Source: Paractinoplanes aksuensis (GTDB lineage: Bacteria > Actinomycetota > Actinomycetes > Mycobacteriales > Micromonosporaceae). From it: a stretch of DNA of 64,000 nt. This document shows positions 25,283-35,467 of this stretch, one piece after another. The stretch covers positions 51,321 to 115,320 of the forward strand of contig NZ_JAMYJR010000017.1 of the NCBI RefSeq assembly GCF_024137025.1, given 5' to 3'. The position numbers and the translations under genes were made by a program. Every line of letters begins with the position of its first letter. Positions within the stretch are counted from its first letter, which is position 1. The notes under the pieces were generated by a model, which saw only the letters and a list, made by a program, of their open reading frames with translations, had not been told where the DNA came from and did not search any database.

Positions 25283-25999
25283 ATGTCAGCGGAACCGCTC
25301 CCCGACGACGATCAGGGCCTGGCCCTGCACCACATAACCGTCCGTTTCGGAGGCTTGCTCGCCCTCGACGACGTCTCCCTGCGGGTCGCGCCGGGTCGCA
25401 TCGTCGGGATCATCGGACCCAACGGCGCGGGCAAGACCACCCTCTTCAACGTCATCTGCGGGTTCGTGGGCCCCCAGTCCGGCGCCCTCACCCTCGACGG
25501 CAAGGCGTTCCGGCCCAAGCCGCACCACCTCACGCGGCGCGGCATCGCCCGCACGTTGCAGGGGGTCGGCCAGTTCAGCGGCATGACCGTCCTCGAGAAC
25601 GTGCTGGTCGGGGCGCGGTCGCGCAAGCCCGAGGCGGACGCGTGGGCGGCGCTCGAGCGCTGCGGCGTCGCCGAGCACGCCGGCGCGCTGCCGGGCTCGC
25701 TGCCCTACGCGAAACGCAAACGGGTCGAGCTGGCCCGCGCCCTGGCCGCGAAGCCCCGCATTCTCATGCTCGACGAGCCCGCCGGTGGCCTCGACGCCGA
25801 CGAGATCCGCTGGCTGGCCGAGCTGATCCAGGGCGCGCAGACCACGGTGCTGCTCGTCGAGCACCACATGGAACTGGTCATGTCGGTCTGCGACGAGATC
25901 CTGGTCCTCGACTTCGGCAAGCCGATCGCGCTCGGCACCCCGGGCGAGATCCGCACCAACGACAAGGTCGCCGAGGCCTACCTGGGGGCGGCGGCATGA
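25283..25999 (+). CDS. livG: branched-chain amino acid-type ABC transporter ATPase LivG
   Basis: A 238-residue ATPase of the HAAT family. Walker A is GPNGAGKTTLF; the LivG-specific HHLTRRGIARTLQGVGQFSGMTVLENVLVG follows. The signature region is degenerate (LPGSLPYAKRKRVELARALA), as is usual in LivG, and Walker B is ILMLDEPAGGLD. ATG 25283 has GAGGTGA just upstream; GTG 25277 is an alternative two codons earlier. First gene of a coupled operon; its stop overlaps livF (ATGA). The substrate need not be an amino acid, since this transporter class also imports amides, short acids and aromatics. Confidence 0.9.
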   Translation: MSAEPLPDDDQGLALHHITVRFGGLLALDDVSLRVAPGRIVGIIGPNGAGKTTLFNVICGFVGPQSGALTLDGKAFRPKPHHLTRRGIARTLQGVGQFSGMTVLENVLVGARSRKPEADAWAALERCGVAEHAGALPGSLPYAKRKRVELARALAAKPRILMLDEPAGGLDADEIRWLAELIQGAQTTVLLVEHHMELVMSVCDEILVLDFGKPIALGTPGEIRTNDKVAEAYLGAAA

Positions 26000-26700
26000 G
26001 CGCGCTGCTCGAGGTCGAGGGGCTGACCGCCGGCTACGGCGCCGCGCCCGTGCTGCACGACGTCAGCCTGACCGTCGAACCCGGACAGATCGTGGCCGTC
26101 CTGGGGGCCAACGGCGCGGGCAAGTCGACTTTGCTGCGCACCCTGTCGGGCTTGCTGCCCGCCACCAGCGGACGCGTCACCTTCGACGGGCAAGACCTGC
26201 GCGGCATCAAGGTCGAACGGATGGTGCACCACGGCATCGCCCACGTGCCCGAGGGCCGCGGTGTCGTCACCGAGCTGACCGTCGACGAAAACCTGCGTCT
26301 CGGCGGGCTCTGGCGCAAACCGCAGCCCCCGCTCGAGCCGATCTACGAGCTGTTCCCCCGGCTCGCCGAGCGCCGCGGCCACCTGGGTCACCAGCTCTCG
26401 GGCGGCGAGCGCCAGATGCTCGCGATCGGCCGCGCGCTGGCCGCCCAGCCCCGGCTCCTGCTGCTCGACGAGCCCTCGCTGGGCCTCGCCCCCAAGATCA
26501 CCGCGCAGATCATGGCTCTGCTGCGCGACCTGCGCGACCGCACCGGGCTGGCCGTCCTGCTGGTCGAGCAGAACGTCCGCAGCGCGCTCTCGATCGCCGA
26601 CCAGGGGGTCGTGCTGTCGCTGGGCCGCATCGTCACCCGGCACGACGCGGCGACGCTCGTCGACGACGCCGACCTCCGGCACGCCTACCTGGGGTTCTGA
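25996..26700 (+). CDS. livF: branched-chain amino acid-type ABC transporter ATPase LivF
   Basis: A 234-residue ATPase, the second nucleotide-binding subunit. Walker A GANGAGKSTLL, LivF-typical HHGIAHVPEGRGVVTELTVDENL, ABC signature QLSGGERQMLAIGRAL, Walker B LLLLDEPSLGLAP and the switch His region LLVEQNVRSAL are all present. ATG 25996 overlaps livG by four bases, and the next gene starts two bases after its stop. Confidence 0.93.
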   Translation: MSALLEVEGLTAGYGAAPVLHDVSLTVEPGQIVAVLGANGAGKSTLLRTLSGLLPATSGRVTFDGQDLRGIKVERMVHHGIAHVPEGRGVVTELTVDENLRLGGLWRKPQPPLEPIYELFPRLAERRGHLGHQLSGGERQMLAIGRALAAQPRLLLLDEPSLGLAPKITAQIMALLRDLRDRTGLAVLLVEQNVRSALSIADQGVVLSLGRIVTRHDAATLVDDADLRHAYLGF

Positions 26701-26701
26701 C

Positions 26702-27580
26702 ATGGACCGATTTCTCTTCCTCACCTTCGACGGCCTGAGCCGGGGCGCCGTCTACGCCGCGTTCGCGCTGGCCCTGGTGCTGATCTGGCGGGCCACCCGC
26801 ATCGTCAACTTCGCCCAGGGCGCGATGGCGGTGGCCACGGCCTACGTGGCCTACTCGGTGGCCGACGCGACCGGCTCCTACTGGCTCGGCTTCATCGTCG
26901 CGCTGGTCGCCGGCCTGCTGATCGGCGCCGGCGTCGAGCGTGTGGTGATGCGCTTCGTCGACCACTCGTCCCCGCTCAACGGCGTCGTCGTCGCGCTCGG
27001 CCTGGTGCTGATCATCCAGGGCGTGCTCGGCATGATCTACGGCAACGAGTTCCGGCCGGCCCCGGCCCCGTTCAGCCGCGACGCCTTCAACATCGGCGGG
27101 GTGGCCCTGCTCTCCCGCTACGACCTGTTCGTGTTCGCCGCCGTGGGCGCGGTGGTCGTGCTGCTCACGCTGCTTTTCACCCGTACGCCCACCGGGCTGC
27201 GCATGCGGGCGGCCGCCTTCGCGCCCGACGTGTCCCGGCTGCTCGGCGTGCCGGTCGGCGGCATGCTGACGCTGGGCTGGGCGCTCGCCGCGGCCGTGGG
27301 CTCGCTGGCCGGCATGCTCGTCATCCCCACCGAGCTGGGCCTGCATCCGACGGCGATGGACATCGTCTTCATCTCCGCCTTCACGGCGGCCGTGCTGGGC
27401 GGGCTCGACAGCCCGATCGGCGCGGTGCTCGGCGGCCTGATCGTCGGCCTGCTGCTCTCGTACATCAGCGGTTACCTCGGCGCCACGGTCGCCCCGATGG
27501 CCGTCCTGGCCCTGCTCGTCGTCGTCCTGCTGAGCCGTCCCGACGGTCTCTTCTCCCGATCGAAAGCGAGGACGGCATGA
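26702..27580 (+). CDS. livH: ABC transporter permease LivH
   Basis: A 292-residue permease with about eight hydrophobic helices. Family markers are the N-terminal LSRGAVYAAFALALVLIWRATRIVNFAQGAMA, the central TPTGLRMRAAAFAPDVSRLLGVPV (the cytoplasmic ATPase-contact loop) and the C-terminal FTAAVLGGLDSPIGAVLGGLIVGL. It forms the membrane channel with LivM. Its stop overlaps the livM start (ATGA at 27577-27580). Confidence 0.92.
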   Translation: MDRFLFLTFDGLSRGAVYAAFALALVLIWRATRIVNFAQGAMAVATAYVAYSVADATGSYWLGFIVALVAGLLIGAGVERVVMRFVDHSSPLNGVVVALGLVLIIQGVLGMIYGNEFRPAPAPFSRDAFNIGGVALLSRYDLFVFAAVGAVVVLLTLLFTRTPTGLRMRAAAFAPDVSRLLGVPVGGMLTLGWALAAAVGSLAGMLVIPTELGLHPTAMDIVFISAFTAAVLGGLDSPIGAVLGGLIVGLLLSYISGYLGATVAPMAVLALLVVVLLSRPDGLFSRSKARTA

Positions 27581-28584
27581 CTGTGGTCCGGGATCGCGTC
27601 GCCACACGCATCGCCTCGCCGCCGATGCGGAGAAGGTTCAGTCCCCTGCTCGTCGTCATGATCGGGGCCGCGATCGTCGTGGCCCTGACGTACACGCTGC
27701 CGCCGTTCCGCACCTACCAGTTGGCGACCGTGGGGGCATACCTCTGTGTCACCGCGGGCCTGACCGTGCTGACCGGCCTCAATGGACAGCTGTCGCTCGG
27801 CCACGGCGCGTTGATGGCCACCGGGGCCTACACGTTGGCGCTCTGGCAGAACAAGTTCAACCTGCTCGTCGTCGGCATCATCGTGGCGATCCTGGTCACC
27901 ACCGCCGTCGGCGCCGTCATCGGCCTGGCCGCGGCCCGGCTGCGCGGGCCCTACCTGGCCGGCCTCACCCTGGCCGTGGCCGTGGTCGTGCCCTCGATCA
28001 CCAGCACATTCGACGAGACCTTCAACAGCGACCAGGGCCTGTCGGTGATGTTGAACCCGCCGCCCGAGTCCATGACGAACGAGCAGTGGCAGGCCTGGGT
28101 CTGCTGGGGTGGCGCCCTGATCACCGTGCTGGCGCTGGCCCTGCTCACCCGGGGCCGGTTCGGCCGGGACATGCGGGCCGTGCGTGACGACGAGACAGCA
28201 GCCCGTCTCGCCGGCATCAGCGTCGCCCGCACGCAGGTCGCCGCGTTCGTCGTCTCGGCGGCCTGCGCCGGTCTGGCCGGCGCCCTCTTCGCGGTCATCG
28301 CGCAGAGTGTCTCGCCCGGCGCCTTCCCGCTCACCCTCTCGCTGTTCCTGCTGATGGCGATCGTCATCGGCGGGCTCGGCCGGCTCACCGGCGCCCTGAT
28401 CGGCGCGGTGCTGCTGGTGGCGCTGCCCGCGGTCGCGCACGAGATCGGCGAGGCGGCCGGCTCGCAACGGCTCGAGGGCAACCTCGCGCTCACCTTCTTC
28501 GGCGTCGTTCTCGTCGTCGTCATGCTCGCCGCGCCTGGTGGGCTCGCTTCACTGCGCCCCTTCAAGAAGAAAGGCCACCGATGA
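27577..28584 (+). CDS. livM: ABC transporter permease LivM
   Basis: A 335-residue permease. A basic N-terminus (PPMRRRFSPLL) precedes about nine hydrophobic helices. Typical LivM elements are LTGLNGQLSLGHGALMATGAY, the coupling loop TRGRFGRDMRAVRDDETAARLAGISVARTQ, and the GGLGRLTGALIGAVLLV segment near the C-terminus. The start overlaps livH and the stop overlaps the binding-protein gene, so the transporter is translated as one chain of coupled frames. Confidence 0.92.
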   Translation: MTVVRDRVATRIASPPMRRRFSPLLVVMIGAAIVVALTYTLPPFRTYQLATVGAYLCVTAGLTVLTGLNGQLSLGHGALMATGAYTLALWQNKFNLLVVGIIVAILVTTAVGAVIGLAAARLRGPYLAGLTLAVAVVVPSITSTFDETFNSDQGLSVMLNPPPESMTNEQWQAWVCWGGALITVLALALLTRGRFGRDMRAVRDDETAARLAGISVARTQVAAFVVSAACAGLAGALFAVIAQSVSPGAFPLTLSLFLLMAIVIGGLGRLTGALIGAVLLVALPAVAHEIGEAAGSQRLEGNLALTFFGVVLVVVMLAAPGGLASLRPFKKKGHR

Positions 28585-29846
28585 AACGCACCGCGACCGC
28601 TCTCACCGCCGCAGTGCTGCTGGCCGTCTCCGGCTGCAGCAACTCCGACGGCGGCGGCAGCAGTAGCAGCGCCGACACCCCGGGCGTGACCGACACCGAG
28701 ATCGTCGTCGGCACGCACATGCCCCTCACCGGCCCGGCGGCCGCCGGCTATTCCAAGATCGCCCCGGCCACCAAGGCCTACTTCGACTACGTGAACGCGA
28801 ACGGCGGCGTGCACGGCCGCAAGATCACATACAAGATCATGGACGACGGCTACAACCCGGCCAACACCCAGCAGGTCGTACGGCAATTGGTGTTGCAGGA
28901 CAAGGTCTTCGCCATCCTGAACGGCCTGGGCACGCCCACGCACAGCGGCGTGCTCGACTTCCTCAAGACCAACCGGGTGCCCGACCTGTTCGTGGCCAGC
29001 GGCAGCCGCAGCTGGAACCAGCCCGACAAGTATCCCGGCACGTTCGGCTTCAACCCGGACTACACCGTCGAGGGCAAGATCCTGGCCACCCACGTCAAGA
29101 CCGAGCACGCCGGCAAGAAGGTCTGCTTCCTGGGCCAGGACGACGACTTCGGGCGGGACAGCCTGGCCGGCATCGAGAAGATCCTGGGTCCGGTCGCGGC
29201 CAAGCAGTCGTACGTGACCAGCAACCCCAACGTCGGGCCGCAGATCGGCGCGCTCAAGGCGGCCGGCTGCCAGGTCGTCATGCTGGCCACCGTGCCCGGC
29301 TTCACCGCGCTCTCGATCGGCACCGCCGCCAAGATCGGGTTCAAGCCGCAGTTCGTGGTGAGCAACGTCGGCTCCGACCCGACCACCCTGGCCAAGACGC
29401 TGGGGGCGGCCGCACCGCTGCTGGAGGGCGTCGTGGCGGCGAACTACCTGCCGCTGGTCAACGACACCGCGAACCCGTGGATCCAGCTGTACACGAAGGT
29501 CAACAAGGAGTACAACTCCGGTGCCGAGATGGACAACAACGTCGTGTACGGCATGTCCGTCGCGTACCTGTTCGTCCAGTCGCTGCAGGCCGCGGGCAAG
29601 GACCTGACCCGTGACGGCATCATCGAGGCGGTCAAGAAGGGTGGCTTCACCGGGCCCGGCCTGGTGCCGACGCGCTACTCGGCCACCGACCACTCCGGCT
29701 ACGGCGGCGAGCAGCTCACCACCATCGAGGGCGGCCAGGCCAAGTGGATCGGCAAGCCGTTCCGCACCGACGACGGCGACGGCGCGGTCGAGGTTTACGA
29801 GCAGGCGGCGGTGGCCCCGCCAGCGAACGGCATCCCCGCTGCCTAA
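28581..29846 (+). CDS. ABC transporter substrate-binding lipoprotein (LivK/HAAT type)
   Basis: A 421-residue extracellular binding protein. The lipobox is LLAVSGC with the lipidated Cys near residue 19, followed by a Ser/Gly linker (SNSDGGGSSSS). The periplasmic-binding type I fold begins VTDTEIVVGTHMPLTGPAAAGYSKIAPATKAYFDYVN and includes VFAILNGLGTPTHSGVLDFL and FLGQDDDFGRDSLAGIEKI. Overlaps livM by four bases. Encoded with two permeases and two ATPases, so the transporter is complete. The enzymes downstream suggest an organic acid or related ligand rather than an amino acid, but that is inference. Confidence 0.92.
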   Translation: MKRTATALTAAVLLAVSGCSNSDGGGSSSSADTPGVTDTEIVVGTHMPLTGPAAAGYSKIAPATKAYFDYVNANGGVHGRKITYKIMDDGYNPANTQQVVRQLVLQDKVFAILNGLGTPTHSGVLDFLKTNRVPDLFVASGSRSWNQPDKYPGTFGFNPDYTVEGKILATHVKTEHAGKKVCFLGQDDDFGRDSLAGIEKILGPVAAKQSYVTSNPNVGPQIGALKAAGCQVVMLATVPGFTALSIGTAAKIGFKPQFVVSNVGSDPTTLAKTLGAAAPLLEGVVAANYLPLVNDTANPWIQLYTKVNKEYNSGAEMDNNVVYGMSVAYLFVQSLQAAGKDLTRDGIIEAVKKGGFTGPGLVPTRYSATDHSGYGGEQLTTIEGGQAKWIGKPFRTDDGDGAVEVYEQAAVAPPANGIPAA

Positions 29847-29891
29847 GGTGGGCTTCGGGACTACATGATCAGAACTGACGAGGGAGTGTTG

Positions 29892-30635
29892 ATGGCGGAC
29901 CAAGTGGCGATCGTTACGGGAGCCAGCAGAGGGATCGGGTTCGCCATCGCGCAACGCTTCGTGGCCGACGGATACAAGGTCTGCATCACCGGGCGGGACG
30001 CGGCCGCGCTCGACTCGGCGGCCAAGGATCTGGGCGGGGCCGAGGTGGCGATCGGGGTGGCCGGCAAGGGTGACGACCCCGATCACCGCTCCGCCGTCGT
30101 CGACACCGTGCTCGGGCAGTTCGGCCCGGTCACAGCCCTGGTCAACAACATCGGCATCAACCCCGTCTACGGGCCGCTGGCCTCGCTCGACCTGGGCGCG
30201 GCGCGCAAGATCTTCGAGGTCAACGTGCTCGGCACGGTCGGCTGGGTGCAAGAGGCCCTGCGCGGCGGGCTGGCCGAGGGCGGCTCGATCGTCAACATCT
30301 CGTCGGTCTCGGGCGTCCGACCGGCGCCCGGCATCGGCTTCTACGGCGTCACCAAGGCCGCGCTGATCCACCTCACCGAGGAGCTGGCCGTCGAGCTGGC
30401 GCCCAAGGTGCGGGTCAACGCGGTCGCCCCGGCCGTGGTCAAGACCAAGTTCGCGTCCGCGCTGTTCGAGGGCCGGGAGGAACAGGTGTCGGCCGGCTAT
30501 CCGCTGGCCCGGCTGGGCGTCCCCGAGGACGTGGCCGGCGCGGTCGCGTTCCTCAGCTCGGCCGACGCCGGCTGGATCACCGGCCAGACCCTCGTCCTCG
30601 ACGGCGGCGTCACCCTGACCGGGAAGATGCAGTGA
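29892..30635 (+). CDS. short-chain dehydrogenase/reductase (FabG-like)
   Basis: A 247-residue classical SDR. The NAD(P) motif TGASRGIGFAIA is at the N-terminus; NNIGINP replaces the usual NNAG; the catalytic Ser is in VNISSVSG and the YxxxK is YGVTK. The C-terminus has the standard LVLDGGVTL. ATG 29892 is chosen because GAGGGAG lies six bases upstream; ATG 29865 would add nine residues. It follows the binding-protein gene after 45 bases and is coupled to the next SDR (GTGA). Likely oxidises or reduces a hydroxyacyl or keto intermediate of the imported compound. Confidence 0.9.
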   Translation: MADQVAIVTGASRGIGFAIAQRFVADGYKVCITGRDAAALDSAAKDLGGAEVAIGVAGKGDDPDHRSAVVDTVLGQFGPVTALVNNIGINPVYGPLASLDLGAARKIFEVNVLGTVGWVQEALRGGLAEGGSIVNISSVSGVRPAPGIGFYGVTKAALIHLTEELAVELAPKVRVNAVAPAVVKTKFASALFEGREEQVSAGYPLARLGVPEDVAGAVAFLSSADAGWITGQTLVLDGGVTLTGKMQ

Positions 30636-31408
30636 AGCGGGTCGTCGTCACCGGCGCCGGCGGCGGGATCGGCGCGGCGCTGGCCCGCCGGTTCGCGGCC
30701 GAGGGGGCCGAGGTCGTCGTCAACGACGTCGACCCGGCCGCGGCCGAGGCGGTGGCCAGCGAGATCGGCGGCCTGCCGGTGCCCGGGGACGCGGCGAACG
30801 AACAGGACACCCAGCGCCTGATCGACACCGCCTGGGCCGAACTGGGCGGCATCGACCTGTTCTGCGCCAACGCCGGGGTGCTGACCGCGGGCGACGAGAA
30901 CACCCCCGACGACGTCTGGACGCGCGACTTCGCCGTGAACGTGATGTCCCACGTCTACGTCACGCGGGCGTTGCTGCCGCGGTGGCTCGACCAGGGTGAA
31001 CCGAAGCGGCTGGTCATCACCGTGAGCGCGGCCGGGCTGCTCTCGCTGCTCGGCAGCGCGCCCTACGCGGTCACCAAACACGCTGCCCTCGCCTACGCGG
31101 AATGGCTGCGCGCCACCTACCACCACCGCGGCATCACGGTGCAGGCCTTGTGCCCGCAGGGCGTTCGCACCGACATGCTGACCCGGGGCAGCGCGCGCGG
31201 CAGCGCCAGCGCCGCCCTGCTGGCCGAGAGCGCTCTGGAGCCCGACGTGGTCGCGGCCAAGGTCGGCGAGGCGTTGCAGGGCGACAGCTTCCTGATCCTG
31301 CCCCACGCCGAGGTGGCCGAGTTCTACCAGCTGCGGGCGGCCGACCCCGACCGCTGGCTGGGTGGCATGAACAAGATGCAGCGCGCCTTCGAGGGCGAGG
31401 CCCGATGA
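30632..31408 (+). CDS. short-chain dehydrogenase/reductase
   Basis: A 258-residue SDR with VTGAGGGIGAALARRF, an acidic residue in VNDVDPAA that favours NAD over NADP, CANAGVL, and the active-site YAVTKHAALAYAEWL. The end of the protein (FYQLRAADPDRWLGGMNKMQRAFEGEA) differs from FabG and resembles SDRs found beside ACAD10/11-type genes. GTG 30632 overlaps the preceding stop, and its own stop overlaps the kinase gene. Confidence 0.88.
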   Translation: MKRVVVTGAGGGIGAALARRFAAEGAEVVVNDVDPAAAEAVASEIGGLPVPGDAANEQDTQRLIDTAWAELGGIDLFCANAGVLTAGDENTPDDVWTRDFAVNVMSHVYVTRALLPRWLDQGEPKRLVITVSAAGLLSLLGSAPYAVTKHAALAYAEWLRATYHHRGITVQALCPQGVRTDMLTRGSARGSASAALLAESALEPDVVAAKVGEALQGDSFLILPHAEVAEFYQLRAADPDRWLGGMNKMQRAFEGEAR

Positions 31409-32399
31409 GGGGACTCGACCTCGAACGCCTGCGGGCGTACCTCAAGAGCGAGCGGGAACTGACAGGTCGCATGTTCGCCGGCGGCCGGTCGAATTTGACG
31501 TACGCGGTGACCGACGGCGAGCAGCGCTGGGTGCTGCGCCGTCCCCCACTCGGCCACGTGCTGCCCACGGCCCACGACATGGCGCGCGAACATCGCGTAC
31601 TCGAAGCCCTGTCGAAGGCAGGCTTCCCCGCGCCTCGGCCGGTGCTGCTGTGCACCGACACCGAGGTGATCGGCGCGCCCTTCTATCTGATGGAACACGT
31701 CGACGGCACCATCTATCGCGACATCGCCGCCCTCGAAGCGCTCGGGCCCGACCAGATGCGGGCGCTGACGCTGTCGCTCGTGGACACTCTGGCCGACCTG
31801 CACGCGCTCGACCCGGCGGCGATCGGGCTGGAGGGCTTCGGCCGCCCCGAGGGCTTCAACCAGCGCCAAGTCGTGCGGTGGAAGAAGCAGCTCGACGCGT
31901 CCCGCAGCCGCGAGGTGGCCGGCATCGAGGAGCTGCACGCCCGGCTCGCGGTCGACATCCCGGCCGGCGGCCCGGGCACGGTGGTGCACGGCGACTTCCG
32001 CCTCGACAACGTGCTGATCGGCGACGCGCTGCAGGTCAACGCCGTCCTCGACTGGGAGATGTCGACGCTGGGCGACCCGCTCAGTGACGTCGCCCTGATG
32101 CTCATCTATGCCGACCTGCCGCTCAACCCGGGCGCGGGCGGCCGGCCGACCGCGCCGCTGCGCGTGCCCGGGCACCCGAGCCTGGCCGAACTGGGCGCTC
32201 GCTACGCCGAACGCAGCCGGCGCGACGTCAGCGATCTGCACTGGTATGTGGGATTTGCCGCGTTCAAGCTCGCCGTCATTCTCGAGGGCGTGCACTACCG
32301 ATACGTTCAGGGGCAGACCGTGGGCGAGGGCTTCGAGTCGATCGGTCAGATGGTCGGCCCACTGGTCATGCGCGGCCACGAGGCGCTGGAGGGACACTG

Positions 32400-32400
<1 letters not shown>
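31405..32400 (+). CDS. APH-family kinase, ACAD10/11 N-terminal-domain type
   Basis: A 331-residue protein-kinase-fold phosphotransferase. N-terminal FAGGRSNLTYAV (nucleotide loop), the lysine region RWVLRRPP, the catalytic loop VVHGDFRLDNVLI, and the metal-binding LDWEMSTLGDPLSDVAL are all intact. This is the kinase type fused to an acyl-CoA dehydrogenase in animal ACAD10/ACAD11 and separate in bacteria, as LvaA of Pseudomonas levulinate catabolism. It would phosphorylate the hydroxyl of a 4-hydroxyacyl-CoA. It is almost certainly not an antibiotic-resistance gene. Start ATG 31405 and stop both overlap neighbours, with the dehydrogenase directly downstream. Confidence 0.85.
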
Positions 32401-33598
<1,198 letters not shown>

Positions 33599-33602
<4 letters not shown>

Positions 33603-34183
33603 GCCCAGCCCAGCAGCGTGTCGACGGGCGCACCGCCCGGTCCGAACGCACCCGCAACGCCATCGTCGACGCCCACCTGCAGCTCATCGGCGAGGGTGAC
33701 CTGCGCCCGACCGCCGACCGCATCGCCAGGACGGCGGGCGTGTCGCTGCGCGCGCTGTGGAGCCACTTCGCCGACATGGAGGCCCTGTTCACCGCGAGCG
33801 GCAAGCGGGTCCTCGAACTGCGCGACGCCTCGCACCGGCCCATCTCGCCCGACCTGCCGCTGGCCGAGCGCATCGAGGCCTACTGCCGGCAGCGGGCCCG
33901 TCTGCTCGAACAGATCGGCCCGACGGCCAAGGCGGCGGCGATAAAAGAGCCGTTCAGCGACACGCTGCGCCGCTACCGCCGCATGCACGTCAAACGGGTC
34001 CGCGAAGAGCTGGCCACCCTGTTCGCCCCCGAGGTCGACGGCAACGACGAACTGCTCGACGCCCTGACCGCGGTGAGCATGTGGCCGACCTGGGCCACCT
34101 GGCGCGAAAACATGGACCTGTCGGTAACGGCGGCCAGGTCGACGCTGTCGAGAACAATCACGGCCCTGCTGGGCGCGGCTTAG
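33599..34183 (+). CDS. TetR family regulator (last gene of liv operon)
   Basis: A 194-residue regulator from GTG 33599, overlapping the dehydrogenase stop (GTGA). The helix-turn-helix reads RSERTRNAIVDAHLQLIGEG then PTADRIARTAGVSLRALWSHFADMEALF. The C-terminal domain is helical and may bind an acyl-CoA or similar ligand. Encoded as the last gene of a nine-upstream-gene operon, it could control the palindrome over the liv promoter at 25205-25221 and so regulate its own synthesis; this is inference from position. Its 3' end overlaps the opposing DUF6886 gene by 26 bases. Confidence 0.87.
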
Positions 34184-34709
34184 CGTTGCGCAATCGGATG
34201 CCGCTGAAGTCGAGCGTGCTCTCGACAACCTGATCCCAGAAGGGCCACAGGTTGTCGAGCACACGCAGCTGGATGCCAGCCGAGGCGTGGCAGGCGAACA
34301 GATCGCCCACCTCTTCGGCCGGCCCGAGCGGCTCGACCACCTCGGTGGCCACCATCGCGTGCGGCTCGGCGCCCGGCGAGGCGATCGGCTGGAACGGCCC
34401 CGCCGGAAGCCGGTAGGCGTAGAGCCGGGCCGTGCGGATCGCCTCGAGCCACCCGTACTCGATGGCATGCACCCGCACCCCGCTGCCGGCCCCGACAATA
34501 CGATCCCGATCCACATCGGACGTGCCGTCGACCACCCACGCCATCGCCCGCGGACATTGCCGCGGAAACCAGTAGTCGGGCGCCCGATCGGCCCCGACCG
34601 CCCACACGTACGCCTCAGCCTCCCGCGACGTCACCGCCACGTGCGGCACGAACCGCGCGATACCCGGATCCTCACTGAAGTGCAGCACTTCCCCAGCCCG
34701 TGGACGCAT
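34158..34709 (-). CDS. DUF6886 family protein
   Basis: A 183-residue soluble protein starting at ATG 34709 (MRPRAGEVLHFSEDP). Conserved-looking segments are LHFSEDPGIARFVPHVA, YVWAVGADRAPDYWFPRQCPRAMAW, IEYGWLEAIRTARLYAYRLP and HAMVATEVVEPLGPAEEVGDLF. These fit DUF6886, an uncharacterised bacterial family. Fourteen extra in-frame residues up to 34751 are not conserved-looking. A GAGACT hexamer lies six bases before the start. Convergent with and overlapping the TetR gene by 26 bases. Confidence 0.7.
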   Translation of the reverse strand: MRPRAGEVLHFSEDPGIARFVPHVAVTSREAEAYVWAVGADRAPDYWFPRQCPRAMAWVVDGTSDVDRDRIVGAGSGVRVHAIEYGWLEAIRTARLYAYRLPAGPFQPIASPGAEPHAMVATEVVEPLGPAEEVGDLFACHASAGIQLRVLDNLWPFWDQVVESTLDFSGIRLRNAKPRPAGP

Positions 34710-34783
34710 CCCTGCAGTCTCCCAGCCCGGTCGCGTCGGGCCGCAATGCATAAACGCTTTCCTACTCGTTTGACACTGGCGTC

Positions 34784-35047
34784 ATGGGATTCAGCATCGG
34801 CGAGGGGCCAGCGACACGAGTGAGCCTTTCGCTGCTGGAGGGGACCGCCGACGCGATCCGGGCCCGCGTGGGCAAGCGCGAATTCTCCGCCTACATCGCC
34901 GAGGCGGTGGAACGGGAGTTGCGGGGGCAAGTGCTCGACGAGTATCTGGCCGACTACGAGAGCCGTCGGGGGCCGGTTTCCGAGCAGGCCCGCGAGCGGG
35001 CACGGCAGGTCTTCGACGACGTGTTCACCGAGGCTGAGGTCGAGTGA
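34784..35047 (+). CDS. ribbon-helix-helix type antitoxin (VapB-like)
   Basis: An 87-residue protein directly upstream of and coupled to a PIN toxin gene. Residues about 12-48 (TRVSLSLLEGTADAIRARVGKREFSAYIAEAVEREL) fit a ribbon-helix-helix strand plus helix-turn-helix, used for DNA binding and autorepression. The acidic C-terminus (ADYESRRGPVSEQARERARQVFDDVFTEAEVE) would wrap and neutralise the toxin. A perfect TTGACA lies at 34770-34775, but no good -10 follows it. GTG 34821 is a possible later start. Confidence 0.72.
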   Translation: MGFSIGEGPATRVSLSLLEGTADAIRARVGKREFSAYIAEAVERELRGQVLDEYLADYESRRGPVSEQARERARQVFDDVFTEAEVE

Positions 35048-35457
35048 CCCGCCGCCGCCCGAGCCACGAGGGAACGTTGGTGCTCGACAGCGAGGGGCTT
35101 TCGAAGTTGCTCGCCGACGACGAGCAGGTCGTGGCTCTGGTGGCCGCGGCCCGCGCCCGTGGCATGGAAGCCGTGATCAGCGCGCTCACCATCGTCGAGG
35201 CCGTTCCCGCCCGCACGAACAAGTCCCGCCTGAACTGGGTGCTCTCCGGCGTGCGGGTGATCCCGGTGGGCGAGGAAGAGGCAAGGGCAGCCTCGAAATT
35301 ACTGATGGACGCCGGTCTGCATGGCCACAAGTATGCGATCGATGCGGCGGTCGCCGGGGCGGCGCTGCGCCAGCGCCGCCCCGTGGTGATGCTGACCTCC
35401 GATTCCAACGGCATGATCAAGCTGTGTGGCGGTCGCATCAGTCTTGTGAGGGTGTGA
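35044..35457 (+). CDS. PIN domain toxin (VapC-like RNase)
   Basis: A 137-residue PIN-domain protein. The four acidic positions are recognisable: Asp in LVLDSEGLSKLL, Glu in LTIVEAVPA, Asp in HKYAIDAAVAGAAL and Asp in LTSDSNGMIKLC. PIN toxins cleave tRNA or rRNA with Mg2+. GTG 35044 overlaps the antitoxin stop (GTGA), as usual for vapBC operons. The final strand (RISLVRV) is complete, so it appears full length. Confidence 0.8.
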   Translation: MTRRRPSHEGTLVLDSEGLSKLLADDEQVVALVAAARARGMEAVISALTIVEAVPARTNKSRLNWVLSGVRVIPVGEEEARAASKLLMDAGLHGHKYAIDAAVAGAALRQRRPVVMLTSDSNGMIKLCGGRISLVRV

Positions 35458-35467
35458 AGCAAGGCCG

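Noticed and set aside
27951..30371. 806-codon minus-strand frame opposite livM and the binding protein
   Set aside because: Antisense shadow; the plus-strand genes have lipobox, permease and SDR motifs and overlapping starts.
34770..34800. Promoter for the antitoxin gene from the perfect TTGACA at 34770
   Set aside because: No acceptable -10 hexamer follows at 16-19 bases, and it would start inside the annotated coding region.
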